Source: Biancaea sappan (Eukaryota > Streptophyta > Magnoliopsida > Fabales > Fabaceae). Taken from it: a stretch of 64,000 nt of DNA. The DNA is taken from NCBI GenBank assembly GCA_037074585.1, contig CM073496.1, positions 49,045,001-49,109,000 of the forward strand, written 5' to 3'. The notes below the pieces were generated by a model that saw nothing but the letters and a program-made list of their open reading frames with translations, did no database searches and was not told the origin of the DNA. The translations under genes and the position numbers were made by a program. Shown here piece by piece: positions 46,187 through 57,025 of the stretch (positions are counted from its first letter, which is position 1; each line of letters begins with the position of its first letter).

Positions 46187-46919
46187 TAGGAATGGCAACG
46201 TGGCAGGGCGGGGGCGGGGAGTGCCTCCCCCGTCCCCGTCCTTGCTCCCAAAATCTACTCCCGTCCCCGCGGGAGAAAAAAAATCTTCCCCATCCCTATT
46301 CTCTGCGGGGAGCAGGGACCACGCGGGGTTTTTTTAAAAGAATTAAAAATATAAAAAGAATCAATAGTATATATTTTAATCAAAAATCTCCTCTTTTCTC
46401 TTCTAGGTTGGGGGATAATTGAGAAAATTCAGACAGAGGAGACCGTTGATTTCAATAGAGAGACTATGTGGGAGAGGACATGAATTGAAGGATGGGAATA
46501 GTGACCACAACAGATAGAGGAGACCACGACGATGAATTGAAAGATGGGGAGAGCAAGTGCAACGACAAGAAGAGGCCATACCTGAGAGGCAAAGACGGCG
46601 AGCACACATTCAATCTCAGTCAAATGATGAATTGGGAATCAGTTTTGGGGGAATGAGATTAAAGTTTTATTTTTTATTAAATTTATTTTAATTATTTTGA
46701 ATATAAAATGACCAAAAGATCCCTAATATATATTATATATATAGATATTTGGGGGTATTTTATAAATTTACTAAAATACCCTTCTGAGACGGGGACCCCG
46801 CTGGGCGGGGAGTGTGATCCCTGCCCCCGTCCCCGTTTAACTTTTGGGGAAATTTTTCTCCCCGCCCCCGTCCCCGCAGGGAGAAATTCCCTGTCAACGG
46901 GTCCCCATTGCCATCCCTA
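46187..46919. mobile_element. Non-autonomous hAT-like element, GC-rich ends
   Basis: The left end TAGGAATGGCAACG and the reverse complement of the right end TAGGGATGGCAATG form inverted repeats of about 14 bases. They are flanked by CGCCAGCG (46179-46186) and CGTCAGCG (46920-46927), an 8-bp target duplication with one mismatch, as made by hAT transposases. Subterminal sequence is GC-rich (GGCGGGG, CCCCGTCCCCG) on both sides, unlike the AT-rich surroundings. The core (46320-46790) is AT-rich with no transposase. Short open frames within are incidental. Confidence 0.75.
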
Positions 46920-46927
46920 CGTCAGCG

Positions 46928-47501
46928 TGACTATCACATGTAAGAATTAGTTTTTATATAAATAATTGATTTTTTTAAAAGAAACTAATTCTTAAAGCAA
47001 AAAATTAATTAAAAAAATCATAAATTAATCATTTGTAGGATTCATTTCTGAATTCTTTAGAGTTGTACTATTGAAGTATAGATTTGTTTAAGTAAAAAGT
47101 GCTGATTTGACATTATGAGACTTACAATAAATAATTCATTAGAATTACATCATTGAAGGTGCTCTAAGTACCAAAAGCATGAAGCATGCATTGTTGACTA
47201 ATTGATAGAAACAAACTTTTTTTTTTTACAATATTTGTATTTCTATCTGCTTAAAATATTTAATACCCAAACTCTATATTTATTCAAAAAAATTTTACTT
47301 TTCTAGAATTTGTATATGAAATACTATATCTAAAACACTTAAATACTTAAAAAAGATATTACATAAAGAATATTAAATACCTTAAATTAGTTATTTGACG
47401 CAGATCCATAACTCAATATTTATATAACAATAATCTTAAATTTATCAAATTTATATTATATAAATATGTGTTATTTAAATAATGTATTATAATTTTATAA
47501 T

Positions 47502-47532
<31 letters not shown>

Positions 47533-47680
47533 TATACATATATATTATTAAGTAATTAATATCGATAACTTATTTACTCATTGGACGATGAATATAGATA
47601 TTCGATGCCAGCCTCTAAATCCACCCAATATCTAATGGGTATTTCCTTTTACTATTTTTACACTATCTAATATTTGATAG

Positions 47681-47719
<39 letters not shown>

Positions 47720-49616
47720 TTTTTTTAAACACCTACTATTAGTCATTAGATATCCAAAATACCCATAATCATTACTATTCCTATCTACGAACACATATCT
47801 GGACGCATTCGGATTTGGTCCTAATAGTGTTTTTGGAATAGATATTGTCATCATAATTTGTTGGATACTAATAATTAATGTACTGCTATTAAATTAAAAA
47901 CAAAAAATTAGAGTGAGAAGTCGTTAATTATAGTACTAATTATTAGGCTTGCACAACTAGTTATTAAATAGCCAATAAAAAACTAATTCAGTTATAGGGG
48001 CCGTTTGGGAGAAGCAACAAGTGGAGATGGAGACCAAGTGAGAAAATAATGAATTAATGATCATAGTGTCTAACAATATATCAGCTGCTTAATTGCAAAA
48101 CAATATATGAGATGGTTAATTGCATATTTATTTCAACCTAGATTAATTAAGCATGGTACAAGATGCACTACGCAAAGTGACTGGACATATAACCGAAGAT
48201 GATTACTTAAAGGGTATTAGTCCATACACTACTGTGATTCTTAATCTTAAAATCTATGTTTTAGCCAGTAAAATTTCTGAAGTATAATCCTTAAACAGAT
48301 ACTATCCATTACTTAATATCTATATAACAATAATATTAAATTTATCAAATATATATATAAATATGTGTTATTTAAATAATATATTATAATTTTATAATTT
48401 GTAAAATATATATTGATATATTATCGATGCCAGCCTCTTTATCCTCCCAATATCTAATGGATATTTATTTTTACCATTTTTATACTATCTAATATTTGAT
48501 ATATGTTAAATATTTTTTTTAAACAGATACTATTAGATACGCAGAAAATAAAACAAGTTTTTTTCTCTCTCAAATTATAAACTCATTTACATAAAATTTA
48601 TTTATAAAACATATCCAAAAATCATTAAAATTATTCTAAACACACACACACACACAAATGTACATGCGCTAGGCCTATCAAATGGACTTATCCATATAGG
48701 TTTAGTGAAATATATGTGAGTTGGATTGGACTATATTTATTGAGTTGTAAATCATTACCCAACCGAACCTAATAAAAGTAGTGAGTTGGATTAGACCAAC
48801 ACAAGGGTTAATTTTTTATTTAATATATTTTTACCCATTTTAAATAATAAAAATGAGATATTAGAATCATGAAACTTTCAAGAATTAAATTAAACATTTT
48901 AAAACAATAGATTGAATCTTTAAAATAAAAATAATTTTTTAATAAAAACCCCAATCATGCCATGTCACCTAAGTTTCATAGACTTTAATAGGTTAGATTT
49001 AAAAGTCTTCTTTTAAAATAGATTATTGAATTATTAACCTAATTCCCCTCATTTACAAGGCTAAAGTGGCCCATATTGACGCTACTTTACACTATAGGTC
49101 TTAAATAGAGATTATCAATGAGCAAAACTAAACTAGAGATTATCATAATACTGAAATATCCGAACCTTTAAAAGATACATAATTCTCCTACATTGACTTA
49201 AACAGGTAAATTTTATAAACAGTCATAGAGTTAAAAGTACTTTATCTATCCCTATACGGCTATACCCAACTGAAACGCTGACTTTCAATATCGGGATGAT
49301 ACTTATTGATTTTAGATATCAATATATAAACTTAATCAAGTTATAATAATCAAAATGCGACAATATACGAAATGCACACTGAATAGAGAATATCATAGAA
49401 ACTTGCAAGCTTGTTACTTGTTAGACGTAGTATCAGTGGTTGGTTTCTGTTCTGATATATATGAATAAGCGAGCAGTGTGAAGCGTAAATGAGAGCTGTA
49501 AGACATTAGGTTATTCTGTAATCCAATGCTCATCTATATAGCCTTACCTGCCAAATGATCTTGTGTAGTGAGAGTTAATGCTTGTAGAACATGTGGTTAG
49601 GCTAGGGATATATGTA
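46928..49616. other. AT-rich intergenic region with decayed repeats
   Basis: No genes. It includes (TA)n runs at 47505-47532 and 47684-47717, a short (CA)n at 48640-48656, and a diverged direct repeat listed separately. Phrases near 47185-47280 repeat those at 45890-45975 (CATGC-TTGTTGACTAATTGATAGAAA), so a small duplication flanks the hAT-like element. Confidence 0.5.
47390..48550. repeat. Diverged direct repeat (about 47390-47760 and 48285-48550)
   Basis: Shared phrases in the same order: TATATAACAATAAT-TTAAATTTATCAAAT, AATATGTGTTATTTAAATAAT, GATGCCAGCCTCT, CCCAATATCTAATGG, CTATCTAATATTTGATA and TACTATTAGA. There are no LTR or TIR ends that I can name; it could be the flanks of a lost element. 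Confidence 0.6.
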
Positions 49617-49871
49617 TGTTGTGATTTTTATGAATTTGGAGACTACTAAATAGTTTTCATTTATTGAATTATCAATGTTAAATTTATGCATAATTTTGTA
49701 ACCAGGCATCTTGAAAATAGATGTAGATAATAGTTAACTATTTGAATAAAAACTACCTCTTAAGAAATAGTAACAAACTTAAATCAGAAAAATAAATTTA
49801 AATATTTCTAAAATCTAGCAAGTTAAATTTCAAAAGATTTAATGGCAGATTTTAAGGCATAATCTTCAACA
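49617..49871 (-). repeat. 3' LTR of the - strand copia element
   Basis: 255 bases, ending CTTCAACA next to the purine tract complement CTCCCCCTTG. Confidence 0.85.
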
Positions 49872-49941
49872 CTCCCCCTTGACTTAGAAGCTACAAGCTT
49901 CATATCTTTCTTGTTGAGACTCAAATCTTAATTTAGGAAGT

Positions 49942-49946
49942 GTTGT
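49942..49946. other. Target site duplication of the Tekay-type element, left copy
   Basis: GTTGT directly before the LTR start TGTAAT; the identical GTTGT follows the element at 59104-59108. Confidence 0.9.
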
Positions 49947-50332
49947 TGTAATACCCATGAAAAATAAAATATAAATGCGTGTTTTCAAACTACTGTTACT
50001 ATTTACGTATATGGTACTGTTCATTTATACAATCAAAATGTCAAATACTAGATGTGGTTTGGTTATAAGAGAAAACTAGAAAGAAGTTTGTAGGAGAAAA
50101 TGACGTTTTATGTGTAAAAATACCCTCAGGGACTAAATTGAAAGGACTGAATTGAAAAGAAACTTAAAGGTTTAAGGTGAAAGGATAGTTTTCCCTTTAA
50201 AGTTTCTAATAGTAAATAATCGAAAATTTTCCATCGTGCACAGTAACTGCATTATTAGAAATGTCATTTTCATGAATAGTAAATTGAATATTTTATTAGC
50301 GCATAGTGTCAAATAGTACCCTTGACTTTTGC

Positions 50333-50340
50333 TATAAATA
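50333..50340 (+). promoter_or_regulatory. TATA box of the Tekay-type LTR
   Basis: GCTATAAATAGGCCC, with transcription presumably starting about 30 bases downstream. The 3' LTR has the same site near 57423-57430. Confidence 0.7.
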
Positions 50341-50754
50341 GGCCCTTCCATTTCACTTCTAAACTCACACCTTCAACTTCTCTTCTTCCCTCCTTAAGTT
50401 TCTCTTGCTCCGACGCTAGGCTTCTGAGATTTTGGGCCTTTCCGTTTTTGCTTAGGTAAGGATACTATGCCCTTTCTATGTCTTTCAAATTTTAGAAGTT
50501 ATTTTCTTAAGTATGCTCTGTGGTTGCGGCTTTGGCCGATCTTCCACATCAGAAAAACTGTCGTTAGCTGTTATTTTGATTCTCTGATTACCGAAATAGA
50601 ATATAATCTGTGGAGAATACATGTCTAGGAAAGTTCTGGCTAAGGAAAGACCTGGTTTTTAAGTGTGTCCAGTGTGACCCTCCACTCTTTCTTGGGAACT
50701 TACCTGGTGTACTCTTTTATAGATTGTATTCTGTATTTCCGGTATAAATAGTAC

Positions 50755-50840
50755 CCGTACGTATGAATAGTGACCGTATGAATAGTACCGTACGTATGAA
50801 TAGTGACCATATGAATAGTACCCGTACGTATGAACAGTAT
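50755..50840. repeat. Short tandem motif cluster in the LTR (GTATGAATAGT)
   Basis: Five close variants of CGTATGAATAGTGACC/ACCC in about 85 bases, also present in the 3' LTR (57841-57925). They may serve as regulatory motif repeats; the function is unknown. Confidence 0.75.
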
Positions 50841-52016
50841 CTGTACGAAAATGATCTTAACGTACTTTCTGTAATCTTTCATGAAAATCTCTGTAGTGGA
50901 ACACTGAAATTCACCTGCGTACTCTTGTCCGTAACGATTTAGAGAAGTGATACTCGTACGGAATCCAGGTGAGTGAAACGACCCTGTTTTAATAGAGTTT
51001 TAGCATTACTGGTGATAAAAAGTATGTCGTAGGACACTCCCAAGATTCATAGGGAGAAATTGGATTCAGAATGACGAATATAATGAGATAATTAATCCAG
51101 AAGTATGGATAAGACAAAGCAAGTATCTCATGATGATATGAAATTTGAATCATATAGTTATATACTATACCTGTTATATGGATGAGTATTATATTGTGCT
51201 TCTGATTATGATATGAACTGTTGTACTATTGATTGTGATTGAGCGGTACAGTACCCCCTCTCACGGCAAGGCGGAAAACCCGGGTTAAAGGGTGTCTTGA
51301 CCAATGAGTGTGGAGACAACGATTCCCTCAGTAGGGATATAGCCCGGATTGGTGATAAATCCGTGAGGCGCCCTAGCTAAGAGGATGAGGTTGTGCGTCA
51401 TGGCGGAAAAATACAAAATTGGTGAGCCGGCCTGTGTGCGCTCTCCGGGATATATTGCCATTGACGAGTACTAGTATCGTTTGTTGAATTGGATGAATTT
51501 TTCTTGTATGTAATTTCTAACTATGTCTATTGGTTGAGCTTGAGCCTTCGGATATGCTTGCATGACTGGTGATGTATTTGAATTTTATTAACGCAAGGCC
51601 GATTTGCTCACTGAGTTTAAAAGCTCACACTGTTTGTACAAACTTTTTGTTCAGATCAGGTTGCCGCCGAAGTACATCCGCTAGAGGAGTAGATCACGTT
51701 GGACCTTCCCGCTGTCGGGTAGGCCCTTCTTTTGTTATACAGTATGTTGCTCTGTAACCGTCTAGGACATCTAGGTCAGGGGTTTGGTATTTGGCTTGTA
51801 TTTTAGTATGATAATGAATTTCGTACTGAGGATCTATTATTTTTAATTAAGAAAATCTGATGTATTTTCTTTGTATTTATTAAGGAATGGATTTTGAGAA
51901 TATAGAGATAATGACTAACGATTTTACTTGTGGGAAGAATTTATCGAAAGGCTTACAGTGATGGGATATTCATCATTGTGCCGGTCATGTGCCTAGAAAA
52001 TGGGTCGTGACAAAGT

Positions 52017-52028
52017 TGGTATCAGAGC
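52017..52028 (+). other. Primer binding site (initiator tRNA-Met) of the Tekay-type element
   Basis: TGGTATCAGAGC, 4 bases after the LTR end, is the standard complement of the 3' end of initiator tRNA-Met. Confidence 0.93.
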
Positions 52029-52225
52029 ATAGGTTGTTAGGTCTCCTAGTGATTACAGAGCAAGGTGTCTTTAGTGGGCCTTCCCCTATTGTCGTGACTG
52101 CAGCACGACCATAGGATGAAGATCCACCAAAAGCCCTGTAGAGATTAAAATCCATTTCTTTCGTGTCTTTACTTGAAGCATAATAGTGACGATATATATT
52201 ATTCTTAATTGTAGAATAAGTTTAG

Positions 52226-55200
52226 ATGGCACCAAGAAAATCAAACGCTTCTGGAATCCGCACAAGATCTGGCAGGGCCTTGGTCCCTCCAGCTGCTCAG
52301 TCAGCAAATGCAAGACTGGAGATGCCTAACCGTGCAGAAGATAACCATGCACAAAACAGAGAAATATCCACTGAAAACCCCGGAAGAAATGCTGGAGAAC
52401 CATCACAAATCGACGCGACTGTAGTGATGGAAGCATTAGCTGCAATGCAGAACGAGGTGAATGGGCTAAAGGAACTTCTGATGGGACAATCATCTGAAGA
52501 TGGCTCACAGGCATCAGTACATGCTGCAAAAGTACAAGAGACAGACCAGATGCCACCTCCACCCCCTCCTCAGGATTGGGTAGGTACAGAGGTCAAAATC
52601 TCGAAATTTATGAAGCTGAATCCGCCAACCTTTGCAGGAGATGTTAATGAAGACCCACAACGTTTTCTAGATGACTGTGAGAAAATCCTTGACACGCTAG
52701 AATGCCCTGAACCTCGAAAAGTAACCCTTGTTACCTTTCAGTTAAGAGGTAAGGCCGACCGCTGGTGGCGAACATGGAAGAAGGGCATGGCCAGAAATGC
52801 CCCACCCATTAAATGGAATGACTTTAAAAGAATTTTTCGAGAACAATTTATTCCGGAGAGTATACGAGAAGCAAAGATGAATGAGTTTGAGGCACTCCGG
52901 CAAGGATCACGAACCGTCGATGAATACGACAATCTGTTTATAGAGTTGTCTGAATATGCTACTCACATGGTCCTAACTGAGAAAGAAAAGATCCGACGAT
53001 TTATTAAAGGCCTTCGAGAGTCTTTATTTGACAGGGTGGGATCGAAAATACGAGATTTTTCATTTTACACAGAAGCCGTCGACATCGCCCGTATGATGGA
53101 AGAAAGAGATATACAAAAAGAAAAATGGAATAACAAAAGAAAGAGGAAACAAGATGAGAAATCACGCTACCACGGAGAGAGTTCTGGACGTGCAGCCTCT
53201 ACTGCTAGTGCACCACAGCGTCAACAAAGTGGTACAGGGGGTCAACAAAGGCCCTGGTGCTCTAAATGTGAAAGAAATCACTTCGGAGCTTGTTTTGTCA
53301 ACAACAACACTAGGGTCTGTTACCAATGTGGTCAACAGGGCCACATCAAAAGAGATTGCCCCCAACTCTACACGAGATCTGGCCAAGGGTCAGTACGCCC
53401 TAATCAATCAGAGGATACTGTTGCCAACAGATCCCCTGTAACTGTAGGAGGCAATGGAATCGGAAGAGGTGCTGGCAGAGGACAAGGTGGTCGAGGACAG
53501 GCTTCAGCAGGCCGAGGGAACGCTCGAGTATTCGCTTTAACCCGTCAAGATGCTCAGGCGTCTAATACGGTGGTAGCAGGTACTCTTCTGATTGAATCAA
53601 ATTTTGCACATGTTTTGTTTGACTCTGGCTCTACGCATTCCTATGTGTCACCATTCTTTGCTAAGAACTTTAAGCAAAAAGTTGTTAGATTAGAATGTCC
53701 GTTTTTAGTAACTACGCCTACTGGAGGCACCTTACTAATAGAACGAGGCTATCGAGCTTGCAAGGTAAGAGTCGGAGAAATAAATACAACAGTAGACCTA
53801 ATGCTGTTAGATATGACAGACTTTGATGTCATCTTGGGCATGGATTGGCTGGCATCTTGTCATGCCACCCTGGATTGCTATAATAAGATAGTTAAATTTA
53901 ATATTCCGGGGGAGCCTTCTTTCGTATTTCATGGTGAACGGAGTGAAATTTCTGGGAATCTTATATCTTTAATGTGTGCCCAACGTTTATTGCGAAAGGG
54001 CTGTAAAGGATACTTGGCATTCGTTAAAGATATTAAGAAAGAAGAACTAAAAGTAGAAGACGTTCCAGTAGTCCAGGAGTTTGTAGATGTCTTCCCAGAT
54101 GATCTACCAGGTATACCCCCAGATCGAGAGATTGAGTTCCAGATAGAGTTAGCACCAGATACTCGCCCAATCTCCATACCCCCTTATAGAATGGCACCAA
54201 CAGAATTAAAAGAGTTAAAAACTCAGTTACAGGACTTGCTAGACAAAGGCTTTATAAGGCCAAGTTATTCACCTTGGGGAGCTCCTGTTCTGTTCGTGAA
54301 AAAGAAGGACGGATCGATGAGACTATGCATAGATTACAGGCAACTGAATAAGGTAACTATCAAAAATAAATACCCGTTGCCTCGCATCGACGACCTTTTC
54401 GATCAACTTCAAGGAGCCAAGTGTTTTTCAAAGATTGACTTGAGGTCTGGTTATCACCAACTCAAGATCAAGGAGGAGGATGTGTCTAAAACAGCCTTCC
54501 GTACCAGATATGGGCACTACGAGTTCTTGGTGATGTCATTTGGATTAACGAATGCACCAGCTGCTTTCATGGATTTAATGAATAGGATTTTTAAATCCTT
54601 TTTAGACAAATTTGTCATTGTCTTCATAGACGACATTCTGGTGTACTCAAAGACTTCAGAAGAGCACGAACAACACCTTCGTGTTGTGTTGCAGACATTG
54701 AGGGATCATCAATTGTACGCCAAATTCTCTAAATGCGAGTTTTGGATTGATCGTGTAACTTTCTTGGGACATGTGATCTCCAAAGATGGCATCCAAGCAG
54801 ACCTAAGCAAAGTAGAAGCGGTCAAAATGTGGCCTAGACCTACCTCCGTCACGGAGATTCGCAGCTTCTTGGGATTGGCAGGATATTATCGTCGTTTCAT
54901 CCAAAATTTTTCTCAGTTAGCCGCTCCTCTCACACGACTGACTAGGAAAGGAGTAAAGTACCAATGGGATGACGCTTGTGAAGAAAGCTTCCAAGAACTC
55001 AAGAAAAGGTTAATCTCCGCACCTGTATTGGTCTTACCCTCAGGACCAGGAGGTTTTACAGTATACTGCGATGCATCAAGAGTAGGGTTGGGATGTGTTC
55101 TCATGCAACATGGCCAGGTAGTGGCATATGCATCGAGACAACTTAAGAAACATGAAAAAAACTACCCCACCCACGATCTGGAACTGGCAGCTGTAGTTTT

Positions 55201-56980
55201 CGCTTTAAAGATATGGCGACATTATCTATATGGAGAAACTTGCGAAATGTACACTGACCATAAAAGTCTAAAATATATTTTCGACCAAAAGGACTTAAAC
55301 TTGAGGCAGAGGAGATGGGTAGAATTACTAAAAGATTATGATTGCAATATTCTTTACCACCCAGGCAAAGCGAACGTGGTAGCAGATGCCTTGAGTCGAA
55401 AATCTATGAGTAGTCTGGCCCATATAGCAGTAACAAAAAGACCCTTGATCCAAGAACTACAAGAGCTGAGAGCAAAAGGTGCTACTCTTGAGGTTACAAG
55501 GACAGGATCATTCTTAGCCCATATCAGGGCTAGATCTTCCCTTGTTGACCAGATACGGATATCTCAAATGGAGGATCCTGAGCTTGTCCAAATTATGGAA
55601 AAGGTGAAGATTGGTGAAGTGAATAGTTTCACACTCGACGATACAGGAGTCTTACATTTTGAACAACGGTTGTGTGTACCACATGTTGGAACTCTTAGAC
55701 GAGACATCATGGAAGAAGGCCATCGTGCTGCATATGCTGTACATCCAGGAGCCACCAAGATGTATCAGGATCTGAAACAGATCTACTGGTGGAAAGGAAT
55801 GAAACAAGACATAGCAGAATTTGTGTCTCGTTGTTTAACCTGTCAACAGGTTAAAGCTGAGCATCTAAAGCCAGGAGGCTCGTTACAACAATTAGAGATT
55901 CCTGAATGGAAATGGGAACGAGTGACGATGGACTTTGTTGTTGGTCTACCTCGTTCCACAGGAGGTTATGACTCAGTTTGGGTCATTGTTGACCGACTAA
56001 CCAAATCAGCACACTTTATTCCAGTCAAAACCACTTATGGTGTAGTAACGTTGGCACAATTGTATATTAAAGAAATAGTAAAGTTGCATGGAGTACCTAT
56101 ATCTATCATTTCTGATAGAGGTCCTCAATTTACCTCTCGTTTCTGGAGAAGTTTTCAGGAGGCATTAGGTACTCGAGTGGACCTTAGTACCGCTTTTCAC
56201 CCACAGACAGACGGACAGTCAGAGCGGACGATTCAGACGCTAGAGGATATGTTACGAGCTTGTATTCTAGATTTCAGTGGTAGCTGGAAAAAGTATTTGT
56301 ATCTTGTAGAGTTCGCATATAACAACAGCTACCAGGCCACTATTGGGATGGCACCCTTTGAGGCCTTGTATGGGAGACGTTGCAGATCTCCGATCGGTTG
56401 GTTCGAGGTAGGTGAAGCGAAAGCATTAGGACCTGACTTGGCCCAGGATGCCCTAACCAAGGTTAAGACAATACAAGATAGGATGCGAGCAGCTCAAAGT
56501 AGACAAAAGGCATACGCTGACCACAGACGACGTGATTTGGAGTTCTCAGTCGGCGATATGGTATTCCTTAAGGTCTCTCCAATGAAAGGTGTGTTGAGAT
56601 TTGGAAGGAAAGGAAAGTTGAGTCCTAGATACATCGGGCCTTATGAGATTCTAGAACGAGTGGGAAAAGTGGCTTATCGGCTTGCCCTACCTATGGATCT
56701 GGAAGGGATTCACCCTGTTTTTCACGTATCCATGTTAAGGAAGTACCTTCATGACCATTCTCACATACTTCACCCTTCTCAGAATGATTCTATCCTAGTA
56801 GATGAAAACTTGTCATACGAGGAGATACCGGTAGCTATCCTCGATAGTCAAGTAAAGAAACTCCGATCTAAGGAGATTCCATCCGTCAAGGTTTTGTGGA
56901 GGAATCAAACTCACGAAGAAGCCACATGGGAAGCCGAGGCCGACATGCGTTCTAGATATCCCCATCTTTTTACGACTTGA
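52226..56980 (+). CDS. Gag-Pol polyprotein of the Tekay-type chromovirus
   Basis: One open frame of 1584 residues without stops. Order: Gag core at about 130-260, zinc knuckle CYQCGQQGHIKRDC at 365-378 (with a CSKC upstream at 345), protease DSGSTHS at 466-472, reverse transcriptase about 650-840 with FIDDILVYS (D802, D803), RNase H from about 944 (YCDAS, D949), and integrase zinc-binding H1166/H1173/C1203/C1206. The integrase triad is D1236, D1297 and E1333, exactly 35 residues between the last two. A GPYEI motif follows at 1471. The C-terminal 1530-1584 (VKVLWRN, EEATWEAE, RYPHLF) is chromodomain-like, thought to guide insertion into particular chromatin. It makes the particle proteins and enzymes for copying and integration. 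Gag and Pol share one frame, so the Gag/Pol ratio must depend on processing. Confidence 0.96.
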   Translation: MAPRKSNASGIRTRSGRALVPPAAQSANARLEMPNRAEDNHAQNREISTENPGRNAGEPSQIDATVVMEALAAMQNEVNGLKELLMGQSSEDGSQASVHAAKVQETDQMPPPPPPQDWVGTEVKISKFMKLNPPTFAGDVNEDPQRFLDDCEKILDTLECPEPRKVTLVTFQLRGKADRWWRTWKKGMARNAPPIKWNDFKRIFREQFIPESIREAKMNEFEALRQGSRTVDEYDNLFIELSEYATHMVLTEKEKIRRFIKGLRESLFDRVGSKIRDFSFYTEAVDIARMMEERDIQKEKWNNKRKRKQDEKSRYHGESSGRAASTASAPQRQQSGTGGQQRPWCSKCERNHFGACFVNNNTRVCYQCGQQGHIKRDCPQLYTRSGQGSVRPNQSEDTVANRSPVTVGGNGIGRGAGRGQGGRGQASAGRGNARVFALTRQDAQASNTVVAGTLLIESNFAHVLFDSGSTHSYVSPFFAKNFKQKVVRLECPFLVTTPTGGTLLIERGYRACKVRVGEINTTVDLMLLDMTDFDVILGMDWLASCHATLDCYNKIVKFNIPGEPSFVFHGERSEISGNLISLMCAQRLLRKGCKGYLAFVKDIKKEELKVEDVPVVQEFVDVFPDDLPGIPPDREIEFQIELAPDTRPISIPPYRMAPTELKELKTQLQDLLDKGFIRPSYSPWGAPVLFVKKKDGSMRLCIDYRQLNKVTIKNKYPLPRIDDLFDQLQGAKCFSKIDLRSGYHQLKIKEEDVSKTAFRTRYGHYEFLVMSFGLTNAPAAFMDLMNRIFKSFLDKFVIVFIDDILVYSKTSEEHEQHLRVVLQTLRDHQLYAKFSKCEFWIDRVTFLGHVISKDGIQADLSKVEAVKMWPRPTSVTEIRSFLGLAGYYRRFIQNFSQLAAPLTRLTRKGVKYQWDDACEESFQELKKRLISAPVLVLPSGPGGFTVYCDASRVGLGCVLMQHGQVVAYASRQLKKHEKNYPTHDLELAAVVFALKIWRHYLYGETCEMYTDHKSLKYIFDQKDLNLRQRRWVELLKDYDCNILYHPGKANVVADALSRKSMSSLAHIAVTKRPLIQELQELRAKGATLEVTRTGSFLAHIRARSSLVDQIRISQMEDPELVQIMEKVKIGEVNSFTLDDTGVLHFEQRLCVPHVGTLRRDIMEEGHRAAYAVHPGATKMYQDLKQIYWWKGMKQDIAEFVSRCLTCQQVKAEHLKPGGSLQQLEIPEWKWERVTMDFVVGLPRSTGGYDSVWVIVDRLTKSAHFIPVKTTYGVVTLAQLYIKEIVKLHGVPISIISDRGPQFTSRFWRSFQEALGTRVDLSTAFHPQTDGQSERTIQTLEDMLRACILDFSGSWKKYLYLVEFAYNNSYQATIGMAPFEALYGRRCRSPIGWFEVGEAKALGPDLAQDALTKVKTIQDRMRAAQSRQKAYADHRRRDLEFSVGDMVFLKVSPMKGVLRFGRKGKLSPRYIGPYEILERVGKVAYRLALPMDLEGIHPVFHVSMLRKYLHDHSHILHPSQNDSILVDENLSYEEIPVAILDSQVKKLRSKEIPSVKVLWRNQTHEEATWEAEADMRSRYPHLFTT

Positions 56981-57011
56981 GGTAATTTAAATTCGGAGGA
57001 CCGAATTTCTT

Positions 57012-57022
57012 AAAGGGGGTGA
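57012..57022 (+). other. Polypurine tract of the Tekay-type element
   Basis: AAAGGGGGTGA just before the 3' LTR start at 57026. Confidence 0.85.
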
Positions 57023-57025
57023 TAA

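Larger units (their letters stand above)
49947..52012 (+). repeat. 5' LTR of the Tekay-type element
   Basis: 2066 bases, TGTAAT... GTGACA. A TATA box (TATAAATA) at 50333-50340 is followed by a CT-rich leader. A cluster of GTATGAATAGT copies lies at 50755-50840. It lacks an 11-base block (near 50240) present in the 3' LTR. Confidence 0.95.

Noticed and set aside
46192..46950. Pro/Arg-rich open frames in the hAT-like element
   Set aside because: Translations of the GC-rich terminal repeats; no transposase motif.
51569..51757. 62-residue frame, identical at 58659-58847
   Set aside because: Lies inside both LTRs of the Tekay-type element and repeats only because the LTRs repeat.
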